From Neodontobutis hainanensis (Eukaryota; Chordata; Actinopteri; Gobiiformes; Odontobutidae), in NCBI GenBank assembly GCA_024349245.1, contig JALDNG010000547.1:15001-79000 (forward strand): a DNA stretch of 64,000 nucleotides, in the 5' to 3' direction. Positions within the stretch are counted from its first letter, which is position 1. The number at the start of each line of letters is the position of its first letter. Positions 42,103-54,409 of the stretch are shown here, piece by piece. The position numbers and the translations under genes are program-made. The notes under the pieces are model-generated. The model made no database searches. It saw only the letters and a list, made by a program, of their open reading frames with translations, and was not told the origin of the DNA.

Positions 42103-44560
42103 GCACCAAGATTAACGATTCACAGGATCAACTCTGACAGTCATTGACTCACGTTTATGTCTTTATAATTTATATTGTGTGTTTGGACACTGGGTAGTTC
42201 ACAGTAACACAGGAAGAACTCCACACAAAGAAAGAACTCTCTGCAACAGAGACTGATATCTACCTAAACCTGTGGCAGTGGTTGTTGAAGTAAACCTAGA
42301 ACCTGCTCGAACATTAGGCAATATAAGCAAATGTTAGGGACGCCGTGGACTCCAGAGTCGCCACAAACTCAAGAAACTAATTAAACTTAAATTTAAACTT
42401 AAATAAAGCTGCTCACGCACAGCAGACTGACACAGAACAGAGTCAGAGGAAATGAAGTAGAGCTGTGAGGGTAACATCACAGATAAATCATAATAGAAAA
42501 GAGAAAATGGATTGATCCCTGTCTTCTGTTGATATTTTAAGGCCACAGCACAGTTTAATAAGTTTAAGTTTAAAGCTCAGTCACGTGTGGCTTCTTTAGC
42601 TCCACTGCTAAAGTGTTGCACCTGTGTGCAGGTGACCTCGGTACAAATACAGAGATTGTTCCAGATTTTCTGAATCTTTGGATGATATTATTCACTGTAG
42701 ATAATGATAACTTCAAACTCTTTGCAGTTTTTTCTCTGAGAAACTCCTTGCTGATATGGCTCCACTATTTTTGCTGCAGCTTTGAGGAATGGTCATCTTG
42801 ACTTCTGAGAGACACTGACACTGTGAGAGGCTCTTTTTAGACAAAAGCATGTTCGTATTTGAATTCCAGCTGTTCCTTATATGTACAGTTAACTTTTCCA
42901 GCCTCTTATTGATACCTGTCCCAACTTTTTTGGGAATGTGTAGCTCTCATTAAATCCAAAATAAGCCAATATTTGGCATTACATTTCAAAATTTGATATG
43001 TTATTTATATTCTATTATGAATAAAATCTAAAATTATGAGATTTGTAAATGATTGGATTACTTTTTTATTTACAATTTGTACAGTGTCCAAACTTTAAGG
43101 TAATTGTGTTTGTAGAAAGATTGTTCTCTACATAATGATTGTAGCAGCTACTGTATGGCTATGTTTGCATAAACATACCAGATTGATTTTAATAATTAAA
43201 TTTTTGATATTAATTTATCAAAATTAATTTCTAATTTAAAAGGGGCACCACTCTAGTTTTAGACAGATCTAGAGAAACTGTTAGTCTAGTCTCATTAATC
43301 TAAAGGAAGCAAATTCTTCTTGTTTTTGAACATTTCTTGATATAAACAGGGAAACATTAATGTCTTTATGGGATTTTATTAAAGATTATACAATGGTGAA
43401 TAATATGACGGGAACATGGTAAAGCATTAAAACACAATAACCTGTAAAACCTGTAAACAAAACTTAGGATAAGGAGTTCTTGTCACGACTTTGCGTCCTG
43501 GAAAAGAACAGTATAACAACAGCACATTAATACAATAATTCTTTTATTAAAATAACGAAATATCCTTTGGGGAGAAGTCAATAGTTCTCTGTCCGGTCAA
43601 ACACAAGGGGGTAGTGTCTGACCATCAGAAGTTCAGGGGTTCTGGTGTGATCAAACGACTTTTTACCTCCAGATTTATGACCTGCAGGGGCCAGAGGCCT
43701 GAAACGTGTCCTAAAGGAGGGCTACAGAAAGTTCTGAGTAAAGCTGAATCAACACCCTTTATCTTTAGGATTTACAGTCCTTGGACATGGTGCCAGGATG
43801 TAGTACTGGTCCTGAGTCACCTTTGACCTGGGATGCGTCCCTGGCCAGGTTTTGTCCTGGTCATGTCAACAACGCAGAATAGTTAATCACGGTTTACTGA
43901 AGGTTCCTGAGTCCTTAGTAAAACAGTTTGGAGGTCTGTAAATGATAAAAGACAGATGTTATAATCCGTGTGGAGTTTTGTGCAAACTCTTGTTTGCTGG
44001 GGCATCTCTGGACGTGTGAAATTGGAGACTGATCTGCTACATGATGTAACTGTTTTGAAGTAAACAGGAAGAGAAGCACTCTTAAGAAGCATAATGGAGA
44101 CCATTGCTGTGTTCACATTGTTATTTATTTAAGCAAAACATTTATTTATTATAAATAAGTAAAAATAGAGAAACAGATTCTGACAAAATATTGTGAAATA
44201 TAACTTCATCAAAGTCCAGGTCCAAGACTTCTTAACCATAAGATTCTCTTCATTCTCTATCATTATTCTTATAATTATATTAATAACAACTACACATTCT
44301 AAAAATGGACAACAGCAAATGCACCTTCTCTTCCACCGAGCGCTGAGAAAACAGAACAATTTATAGAAATAATTTTTACATCTGTCTGACCCTGTACTCT
44401 ACCCCCTTGTCCCCTCCCCTTCCTCATTGTAAGCCATATTAAAAATCCATCGTGTGTGCTGTTATCCCCATCCCATAACTGCAAATGTAGTTATGTTTGA
44501 TGTTGTTGTGGTGATGTCTGCTATGTTTGTACAGTGCTTTATTTATTTTCCGAAATATCC
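42103..44560. other. No gene recognised; repeat-rich
   Basis: About 42640-43030 looks like a known fish dispersed repeat (cccaacttttttgggaatgtg, then ataagccaatatttggcat), class not assigned. The rest (43031-44560) shows no domain, splice structure or terminal repeat that I could confirm. Confidence 0.4.
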
Positions 44561-44763
<203 letters not shown>

Positions 44764-46144
44764 AAAATTTGACTCCACACCAGTAATGTCATTTTGGATA
44801 AAGGGCTCTGTACAACACTAAAGATCTTCATTAAATATTTTACAACACACAACAACACAGACTGTGTGTAACTATTATATTCAATACAGACAAGACTCAC
44901 CGACCATAACATTTCCAACAGCTGTAATCAACCAAAGTCCTGGTCTGGTCCTGGTCTGAGCCAGTCCTGATCAGTCCAAAAATCCACCAAAGCCGTGTTC
45001 TTTCTATTTATTAATAAGCGTTAATGACATTTGGTGAATGCTGTTGTGGATTTATGCAAATGAGCCTCACAAATTAAGTTTTATTTCTCACAAATGTGTG
45101 CAAAGCAGCAGCATTAATACATCATTGTGTGATCTGCGATTGAGTATTGCAAACAAACTAAAAGTCTAATTGATATAAAACTAGCTGTGTCTTGTTTGGT
45201 TGCAAGAAAGCTACACAAAGCACTTGAACAAGAGTGAACAAAAAAATCAGGTAGGCTATAAGGAGGAGCAAATGCAGTGTGAATGAAACAAACAAACAAT
45301 TAAATAATGCTCACAACTGCGACTCCCTTCCCATGTTAAAGAACCGATCAATAAATTAGATTTGTTTGTTCACATCTCTACAAGTAACTGCACAAACAGA
45401 GAAACCTCAACAGAGTCCGTTTGAACCACACCAAACACTGCAAGTGAACGCACCCTTGAACCCCTGAAGTTTAGAGCAAAGACTCTGAGATAAATACAGA
45501 CTTTATAGAGTGTTTTTATTTGTTTGATTAAACTCCTTTAACGGTTTAGAGACACTCTCCTGTTTCAAAGCCAGTGTTTAACTCAACACTGGTTTATTTC
45601 TAAAACACAGCTCATAATACAAACTCTTTAAATGTAGAGTATGTACCATTTAGTTTAGAATAAATCCTATAGATGATCATATTCTTAATGAGTTGGTTTT
45701 AAAGTGTGTCGTCTGTATTCAACAGCAGCCTGAACACTTTTGTCACATTTAAAGAGTTTGTCTAGATTTTAAAGGAAAACGGTGTTGGTCCCATAAACAA
45801 TGTTCAGAATTCTAGAGAAAATGATGAACCAGTTTGTTTTGGGCAGAAAAGGCTAAAACGAGGTGAGTAAGCTTCAGATCAGAACAGAGTCTGGAGGACT
45901 GTGGAGACTTTACCCAGAGGCCTTCACAGTCACAAATATGAACAGTTCTCCTGAATAAAGGCAGAGGCCCATCTGGAGAGGTTTAAGACCAACATCTAAA
46001 CATTAACATGAAATAAAGACAATAATCAATCACATTAGAAACATCTGGCTCCAGCTCCATGTGATAATTATTTATAAGGTGCTTTATTAAAATGATCAGA
46101 GCTCACTGTGTTTGACTCGTTCACCTTTCAGACTGAGACAGAAC
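44764..46144. other. Flank of NLR B; segmental duplication B begins at about 45648
   Basis: No gene seen. 45648-46144 aligns with 9697-10077 except for about 117 bases present only here (about 45782-45890). Confidence 0.6.
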
Positions 46145-46266
46145 ATGAATAATGTCAGTGTGGACGAAGAGGAGGCCCAGTCTTCACAGAGCCATTATAA
46201 AGAGAGAGGTGTGTTCATGAAGGAACCTCCAGATGGCAGCAGCGAGCCAGGGCCCGCACCAACACA
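46145..46266 (+). CDS. NLR B coding exon 1
   Basis: 122 bases from ATG 46145 to gtgagt; nearly identical to 10078-10199. Confidence 0.75.
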
Positions 46267-46498
46267 GTGAGTAGCATCATCAGCTGTTTGTGTTTGATTT
46301 AAGAACACTGTGGTTGACCTGATACAGCACAGGACACATTCATGGAGCCACTGCTTTAACTGAGGCTCAGGCCCAAAAATAAGAATATTGTGTCTGAAGG
46401 AAACTGTAAAGTGTGTGTTTTCTGAACAGAACAGAGTCAGAGGAAGTGCTCACTGCTGCTTATTAACACACACTGTACAATAAATCCTGTTGTTTTAG

Positions 46499-46624
46499 AG
46501 ACGAGTGTCACAAACAGAGAGCAGTGTCTCCAGTGTCCAGCTGTGTGTCTCTGAAGAGCGACTTGTCCAAGGAATTCCTCCCTCCTGTCTTCAGTAATGA
46601 ACCTGGAGCTCCACAGAGTCGACT
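46499..46624 (+). CDS. NLR B coding exon 2 (N-terminal module, first copy)
   Basis: 126 bases: six more than in A, adding two codons. Encodes DECHKQRAVSPVSSCVSLKS and ends in FSNEPGAPQSR. Acceptor ttttag, donor gtaagt. Confidence 0.8.
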
Positions 46625-46759
46625 GTAAGTGATGCACTAATATCATTTATATTTAGAAAGTGTTGCTCATTATTATTGATTGAGTCATTAGTTCTTTTTG
46701 GGAGGAGGGCTGGTGTAGAGTCTGGACAGTGATGAGCCTTGTGTCAGTTCACATTAAGC

Positions 46760-47070
46760 CTTTAAGCCCGAACCTTTTTTTTTGGTGTGTCTGCTCAAAA
46801 AGGACATGTCCACAGAAAATTGAATGTATCTCTGCAACTACAAGGTATATTTTAATAATTCTGGTGTCAAAATGAAGGGGGCACTTTTGAGATATTTTTC
46901 CAATGTGCATATTACAGTTTCAGAATAAGTCTAGATGGAAAACAGCAAAATAACCCCAAAAACATAAATAAAAAAACACTATTTGGATTCATATCCCTTT
47001 AAATGAAGACATTTGCAGCTTAAACACTATTTGAAATTACAGCCACGCATGTCAACATCACCACCTGTTT
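46760..47070 (+). mobile_element. MITE-like element between the two module exons of NLR B
   Basis: Begins ttaagcccgaacc and matches the minus strand of 4050-4288 through cacagccac/atgtcaacat. No counterpart in NLR A. Class unassigned. Confidence 0.55.
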
Positions 47071-47365
47071 TTGTTTGCTTGCTGTTTGGTCTGTGTTTTC
47101 AGAAAAATGTAAATGGCTTGTATGTTCTTGTAGCTGAGTCACAGTTGTTCAATTTGATGTGCTGCTTTGCCATCATTTGATGAATGTTTCAGTCCCTAGA
47201 GTCCCCAAAATGGGAGAACATTTGAACTGAGACTCAGGCCCAAAAATAAGAATATTGTGTCTGAAGGAAACTGTAAAGAGTGTGTTTTCTGAACAGAACA
47301 GAGTCAGAGGAAGTGCTCACTGTTGCTTATTAACACACACTGTACAATAAATCCTGTTGTTTTAG

Positions 47366-47485
47366 AGACGAGTGTCACAAACAGAGAGTGTCTCCAGTGT
47401 CCAGCTGTGTGTCTCTGAAGAGCGATGGGTCCATGGTCCACCCAATATTCTTCAGTAATGAACCTGGAGCTCCACAGAGTCGTCT
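47366..47485 (+). CDS. NLR B coding exon 3 (N-terminal module, second copy)
   Basis: 120 bases with ttttag acceptor and gtaagt donor. Encodes DECHKQRVSPVSSCVSLKSD, then FSNEPGAPQSR. About 250 bases of flanking intron are duplicated with it (shared aggcccaaaaataagaatat upstream). The phase allows in-frame inclusion of both modules. Confidence 0.75.
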
Positions 47486-48447
47486 GTAAGTGATGCACTA
47501 ATATCATTTATATTTAGAAAGTGTTGCTCATTATTATTGATTGAGTCATTAGTTCTTTTTGGGAGGACGGCTGGTGTAGAGTCTGGACAGTGATGAGCCT
47601 TGTGTCAGTTCACATTAAAGACTCTTGAAAAAGCTGCTTTTGAACAGAGTGTGACAGAAATGAGAGAACAGCTGCAGGACTGTGTTTGGACAGACAGGAG
47701 GGTTTTTTCAGACATGTGGAGGCTTTAAAATATGACGATGTCCCAGAGTGACACAGGCTCATGTCTCCTGACGTCCTCTGGAGACACGTCTGAAAGAGGC
47801 TTTAGAAGGAGACACCTTTACATTCATGTGTTTGGATGGTGGGAGGAGCCAGAGTTCACAGTGAGTCTATGGAAGCCCAGAGAGGACTTCTGGGGATTTA
47901 TACCAAGAGCCTCTCCTTTTTTAATTTATAATTTAAATTTTTAGACAAGAGACAGCTCAAATATTAAAAAGTTGAATAAAAACCATTACACAGGACAAAG
48001 ACAAAACAAAATAAATGTTTACATCATTGTTACATAACATCTTTCCAATATCCAATGGTCCATGCACTAATATCATTTATATTATCTTCATCAGCATCTG
48101 ATCAGTGCAGATATATTCACTGAACCACTGTCATCTCTCCATCTCTGTTTAAAATGAAAACTGCGTTAAACTGGAGACAGGACACATTCAGTCCAAAGGA
48201 AGACTGTCCTGTTTATTGTCAGATGTTTTTATCTGTCAGTAATAACTCACTTCTAATGTCTTCATTTGAGCTCAGATTTAAAGTGAGAGGATGAGACAGA
48301 ACATGACTCCAGTCAAATGAGTTAGTTTCATTAATGGCTCCATTTCCAGAAACAGGTCAAAAGGAGGGGTCAGTATTTTTGTCCAAAAGCAGGGACCAGG
48401 CTGTGACCTTTGTAAAGCTGTTTTAATGAATGTGTTGATGTCCACAG

Positions 48448-48632
48448 AGAGAGTCCTGGTGACGGCCCATCGTCCTGTGGTCTGTGTCAGAGCGTCCTGA
48501 CTGATCCAGTCTCTACCAGCTGTGGACACTGCTTCTGCAGACAGTGTCTCTCTTCAAACTGGGACCAGTCTGGTTCACCTCAGCCCTGTCCCCAGTGTGG
48601 ACAAAGACCAAGACTGGACTACACTCTCCTCA
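48448..48632 (+). CDS. NLR B coding exon 4: RING
   Basis: 185 bases, same C3HC4 RING as copy A with all eight ligands kept. Confidence 0.85.
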
Positions 48633-49644
48633 GTAAGACCATTCATTCTTCAGAAAACCCTGCAGCCACTGTGTTGTATTTAACATGACTCTGGTCACTA
48701 ATAAAACTCCTCCTGATTCCACCAGTGAAAGCTGCAGGTCCAGTCTTTTTAAATGAACATAGACCTGTTTCAAAACTCTCTGTTGTGGCAAAGGCTTGAG
48801 TCTTTGGTTAATGAAGAAGTTAAAGTGTGTCTGGCTCTAACTCCATAAGGTCAGGGTTCAGACTGAAGCACAGCTCCTCTACTTCCATTATTCTAAAGTT
48901 TTAATTTATTTTAAAAGCCCTTCACAATAATTGATGCTGTCTCTCTCTTGTTTTTTATTTTCCAAAGATGTTCTGTGGCCTCTCACTCATCATTGTCTGC
49001 TTTACTAAAAGTGACCGGTCTTTCTCACATTGGTTTATTTACAAAAGTATTATTGTAAAAACGTCCTGTGTATTAGTCGTCTCTAAAACATGAAGCACAG
49101 ACGTCACAGTCTTTGTTTTAGTGACGTTCTGCAGTTATCTGTTCCCAAAGTGTGGACAGCACTAGAAAGACAGCTTGTAGGTTTTCTGCTGCGTACACTA
49201 GTGTCTGTCAGGTCAGTCTGGACTGTTACACCTGAGGTCTGTTGTTTGAAGCTGGTTCAGGTTTAGATCCAGGTAAGTTCAGGTTTAGTTTGAGGCTCCA
49301 GAAGGTGTTTTAGTTTTGAGCAGGTTTCATCTGTAACTGACTCCACAGCTTTTATTCTGGTTTAGAGACAAACCCAAACTGGACCAATCAGCTGTGAGCA
49401 AAGTCACATGATCTGACTGTTTTATTTAAGAATTGTGTCGTAATGTTGTTCTGTGAACGTGACTCAGCTTCAACAGGACTGTTGTGTTTTTCTGACCAGT
49501 GTTCCCTGTAAACGGCCTCTGAGACGACCTGAATAGAAGTCAGAGCCAAACTACTTGTTTTGTTAAAATATGTTTGTATGAATAGAATATGAATATAATA
49601 GAGTGAGAAGAACTTTTTTAATATTTAAAGCTGTTTTGTTCCAG

Positions 49645-51387
49645 GTGAGCATAAGAGGAGTCTGCAGCAGAGATGTGAATGTGTGTCTGAAGGAACTGAA
49701 ACAGGAAGTAGAACGGCTCTGAACAGGATCTACACTGAGCTGTACATCACAGAGGTCAGTGAAGAGGTCAGTACCCAACATGAGGTCAGGCAGCTGGAGA
49801 CTCAGTCCAAGAAGACTGTCCACGACACTCCAATCAGGTGCCACGACATCTTTAAAGCGTTAGCGTCGGATCAGAAGCCCATCAGAGTGGTGCTGACCAA
49901 CGGCGTGGCTGGAGTGGGAAAGACCTTCTCGGTTCTGAAGTTCACTCTGGACTGGGCCCAGGGCTTGGAGAAGCAGGAGGTGGATCTGGTGGTGCCCCTG
50001 TCGTTCAGAGAGCTGAACCTGGTCCCAGAGCAGGACTACAGTCTGCTGACGCTGATACAGGTTTTCTATCCAACGCTACAGAAGCTGACGGCAGAGACGC
50101 TGGCCGACAGGAAACTCCTGTTCATCTTCGACGGCCTCGATGAGAGCAGACTGCCTCTGGATTTATACAAGTGTCAGGTCATCTCTGAGGTCACACAGAG
50201 GTCACAGGTCAACGTGCTGTTGGTAAACCTCATCAGAGGCACACTGCTTCCTTCTGCCCTTATATGGATCACCTCCCGACCGGCAGCAGCCAATCAGATC
50301 CCTGCGAGGTGTGTGGACAGGGTCACAGAGGTCAGGGGCTTCACTGAGGCCCAGAAGGAGGAGTACTTCAAGAAGAGGTTCACAGATGAAGAGCTGTGTG
50401 ACAGAGTCCTCTCCCACATCAAGACGTCCAGGAGCCTCCACATCATGTGCCAGATCCCAGTCTTCTGCTGGATCACAGCCACAGTCCTGGAGCACATGTT
50501 GGGAACCGAGCAGAGAGGACCACTGCCCCAGACCCTGACCGACATGTACGCACACTTCCTGCTGGTGCAGACTCACAGGAAGAGGCTCAAGTACCAACAT
50601 TCAACTGATCTACAGCTGACACAGGCCGACTGTGAAGTCCTTCTGAAGCTGGGGAGACTGGCTTTTGAACATCTGCAGAAAGGAAACATCATGTTTTACC
50701 AAGAAGACCTGCAGCAGGTGGGTCTGGACCTGACCGAGGCCTCGGTCTACTCAGGACTTTGTACAGAGATCTTCAAACAAGAGACGCTCATCTTCCACAA
50801 ATCAGTCTACTGCTTCGTTCATCTGAGCGTCCAGGAGTTTCTGGCTGCGCTTTACCTTCACCACTGCTTTAACAACAACAACACAGAGGAACTCATAAGG
50901 TTTTGAGATTCTGGAAACATGACTCAACATTTGTCATCTTTCTCAGAGTTGCCATGAAAAAGTCCCTCCAAAGTCCAAATGGCCACCTGGACCTGTTTGT
51001 CTGCTTCCTTCACGGCCTCTCTCTGGAGTCCAACCAGAGGCTTCTGGGAGCTCTGCTGGGTCCAACACAGATCGACTCAGAGACAAGACAAAGAGTCATC
51101 AACAACCTGAAGAAGATGAACACAGATGATATCTCTCCTGACAGAAGCATCAACATCTTCCACTGTCTGACAGAGTTAAACGACCTCTCGGTCCATCTGC
51201 AGATCCAGGACTTCCTGAAATCAGAGAACAGATCAGAAAAGCTCTCTGAGATCCAGTGTTCAGCTCTGGCCTACATGCTGCAGATGTCAGAGGAGGTCCT
51301 GGATGAGCTGGACCTAAACAAGTACAAGACTTCAGCTGAAGGACGACGGAGACTGATCCCGGCCGTGAGGAACTGCAGAAAGGCAAA
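49645..51387 (+). CDS. NLR B coding exon 5: FISNA-NACHT, frame broken near 50898
   Basis: 1743 bases against 1744 in copy A. Walker A GVAGVGKT and Walker B LLFIFDGLDE are intact. The frame from 49645 ends at TGA 50904-50906; a second frame, homologous to the end of copy A's exon, is open from 50903 to the donor gtaagt at 51388. Confidence 0.9.
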
Positions 51388-52315
51388 GTAAGTACTGTTT
51401 AAATATTTACTGAAAATCTTTAGTTTTGAGGATAACCACTTTAGTCACAAACAGGAGTCATTAAGAAGGCAGTTTATTAAAATATTAAATATCTTATTCA
51501 GGCTTAGGACACAGCTTTGAAAAATACTGTAAATAACCTGAAGAACTGCACATTATGGGATGTGTCATAGTTTTCTGACTGAACAGCTGCAGGGATTATG
51601 TGGGTCACTGAGTTTGGTGTCAATCATTTCCAGATGGTTTATGTGCCACAGTTTTTGTTCTTTTAATCTTTTTAAACTTGATTTATTTCTGTAGCTCTGC
51701 TCTCGTCTCGTGTCTCAGCCACAGTCGGCCACAGGACGGGCTTAAACACACACACCCCAACCTCACAGAGGACCACTGTCTGTGTCACTTGTTCTGTTTT
51801 CTTTTGTTTTTGTCAGTGTCTTTGTAAAATGCACAATGTTGCTGAAATGAATGAAGCATAAATGTGAAATGAGTGAAAAGAGAGGACAGTAATAAGCCTC
51901 ACTTTGGCTCCTGCTCATGGAGCATTCATCCAAACACATTTAAAAACCCCTTCATGTTTACAGCATGTTACAAAAGGACCTTCTGCTGAACTCTGAAGTG
52001 TTTTAGACTGAGAGCTCTGTAAATGTGGGGCTTCAGTCACAAGTACATTTTTACAAGACTTTATGAAGCTTTGTGTCTGATTTTTCAACAGATGTGAGAT
52101 ATTTAGTGTTTTTAATATTTAGTTTAGTGTAAGGAGCTTTGACAAAGAAGAAAAGGTTGGGACAATAATGAAAAACAGTCAAATATGTTTGTATCTGTTG
52201 CAGCTGGAGATAGTTTTAAACTTTGAATTTAAAGTGAATAAATGTAGTTCTGTGACCTGGACGACTGAGAACCTTTACATCTCTAATGTTTGACTTAATG
52301 TTACTGTGTTTACAG

Positions 52316-52486
52316 ACTTTCTGATTGTGGACTCTCAAAGATTCACTGTGAAGTTCTGTCGTCGGCTCTGAAGTCCAGTCCCTCTCACCTGAGAGAACTG
52401 GACCTAAGTCTTAATGACTTTGACTCAGGAATGAAGGAGTTGTGTGAAGGACTAGCGAGTCCAAACTGTCGACTGGAGACTCTGAG
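52316..52486 (+). CDS. NLR B LRR exon (171 bases)
   Basis: One codon shorter than its paralogues. Encodes SDCGLSKIHCEVLSSALKSS, then ELDLSLNDFDSGMKELCEG. Phase 2 at both ends. Confidence 0.9.
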
Positions 52487-52892
52487 GTCAGTCACTGGTC
52501 CTTCTCTTCTTTTCTCTGACTCTTGGCTTTGAACAAACAGCTCATAAAGTCACACGTATCATGTTTATGAGAGGGATGCTTGTTCAAAGAACAAATGATG
52601 ATGAGGCAGACTTTGGACTTTTACAAACTGTGGTATTTTCCTTAAAAACTGAGCTGTGTCTCGTCCTGAGACACGTCAGAGCTTTGAGGATTTTATGAAA
52701 GCATTAGAACAACACACGAGGAAATGAAAGTATAAAACTGATAACTCCACAAATGTAGAGATAATTGTGCAGGGGATGTGTGAGATTTTTCTTTTTTTCT
52801 GCTTCTTTTACAAAGTTCACATCAAGTGTCATTTTGTTCCGAGTCTCAAACCTTTTTAAATCGAGCTGTGCCTCATTTAAATACTCTCCTCC

Positions 52893-53411
52893 TGTTATAA
52901 GAAATTTTTATTTTAATGTTTATTGTTACTGGGGACTTTTAGTTCTCTTCAGGTCATGTCCTTCGTGTTAATCCAAGCATGAAGTAGACATAACTAGACT
53001 GAGACATGGCTTGTCAGGGACTTGCACCTGGAACTGGGACTGTGTTATAGCAATTTTTATGTCCTTATATTTAACCAGAGAGAAACGGAGACAGATTATA
53101 ATTTAACAAGCAATGGCCAGGTTTTAATCCTTGCAAGGAGAAACCAAGCAGAATCAGGAACAATGTTACAGTGGGAGGTTTGCTTCAAGATGTAAACAAG
53201 ACATGAGATTTTATACGACACAGTGACGTCCTTGGTGAGAGGCGTTCACAATGGTCCAGGAGCAGACGTCCCAGGACAAGCCATGTCTCAGTCTAGTTAT
53301 GTCTACTTCAGGCTTGGATTAGCACGAAGGACATGACATGGATTTGACATGACCTGAAGAGAACTATAAGCCCCAGTAACAATAAACATTAAAATATTAT
53401 TTTTTATAACA
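52893..53411. mobile_element. Foldback (long inverted repeat) element in NLR B intron
   Basis: The left arm 52893-53030 (tgttataag..., then cccttcgtgttaatcc-like, then gagacatggcttgtc) is the reverse complement of the right arm 53270-53411 (gacaagccatgtctc ... ttataaca). The arms pair over about 130 bases with small gaps. The right half also matches the dispersed family at 545-755 and 21345-21640. TG...CA ends suggest two LTR-like units inverted against each other. No coding region inside. Confidence 0.8.
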
Positions 53412-54235
53412 TTCCCCCCTCTTAATGCTGATAATAATTAGCATAAACAATCTACTAGCTTCAGTGTGAGGTGTTTACTTTGACAAAAGCGAAAACCCAG
53501 CAGGGCATCTGACCTAGCCTAAGTACACTCGACCATTTGACCTAATGCTGGGAAAAACTCTTTTCTCCAGCCCTTGCCCCAAGGCGGTGTCAACACACAA
53601 ACCTCAAGCATCAACTTTATGTAATCACTTCAACTGAATCTCAAACACATTTAAAATCAAAGACAAAAATGATTACACAGGATATGTTTACAATCAAATG
53701 AGACTCCACAGAGCCATACACTGATTCTTCAAAATCAAATTTGTAGTTCTGCTGTTAACTAGACCTGTGTTACTTTGGATGAAGTTCTGTTGTAGATCTC
53801 ACCTTTTCAGCTCAAAGCAGCTCAGTGCTATTTGTTCTGTCCAGGCCTTGGACCAGTTTTAATTCATTTCCAGTTTTAATCACAGTTACAGCATTTCTTG
53901 TGCAATTTATAACCCTTTGTTGGTTATAATCTAATTTAGTTAAGCCACCTTTGCATAAATTGTCTCAAAGGTAAAATTGTAATTTCAATGCTGATTGAAT
54001 TTTAGCCTTATCTTCATTAAAACAGGGTTCCCCAAATTTTCAGATCGCGACCCCCATTATTAGACAGCTGATGATTTGATGATAATAACCATCAAGAGTC
54101 AAACATGTTTGTATCTGTTGCAGCTGGAGATAGTTTAAAACTTTGAATTTAAAGTGAATAAATGTAGTTCTGTGACCTGGACGACTGAGAACCTTTACAT
54201 CTCTAATGTTTGTCTTAATGTTACTGTGTTTACAG

Positions 54236-54409
54236 TCTTTCTTATTGTGGACTCTCAAAGATTCACTGTGAAGTTCTGTCGTCGGTTCTGAAGTCCAGTC
54301 CCTCTCACCTGAGAGAACTGGACCTGAGTTATAACTATGAAATAGACTCAGGAATGAAGGAGTTGTGTGAAGGACTATTGAGTCCAAACTGTCGACTGGA
54401 GACTCTGAG
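54236..54409 (+). CDS. NLR B LRR exon (174 bases)
   Basis: Encodes SYCGLSKIHCEVLSSVLKSS, then ELDLSYNYEIDSGMKELCEG. Acceptor tttacag, donor gtcagt. Confidence 0.9.
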
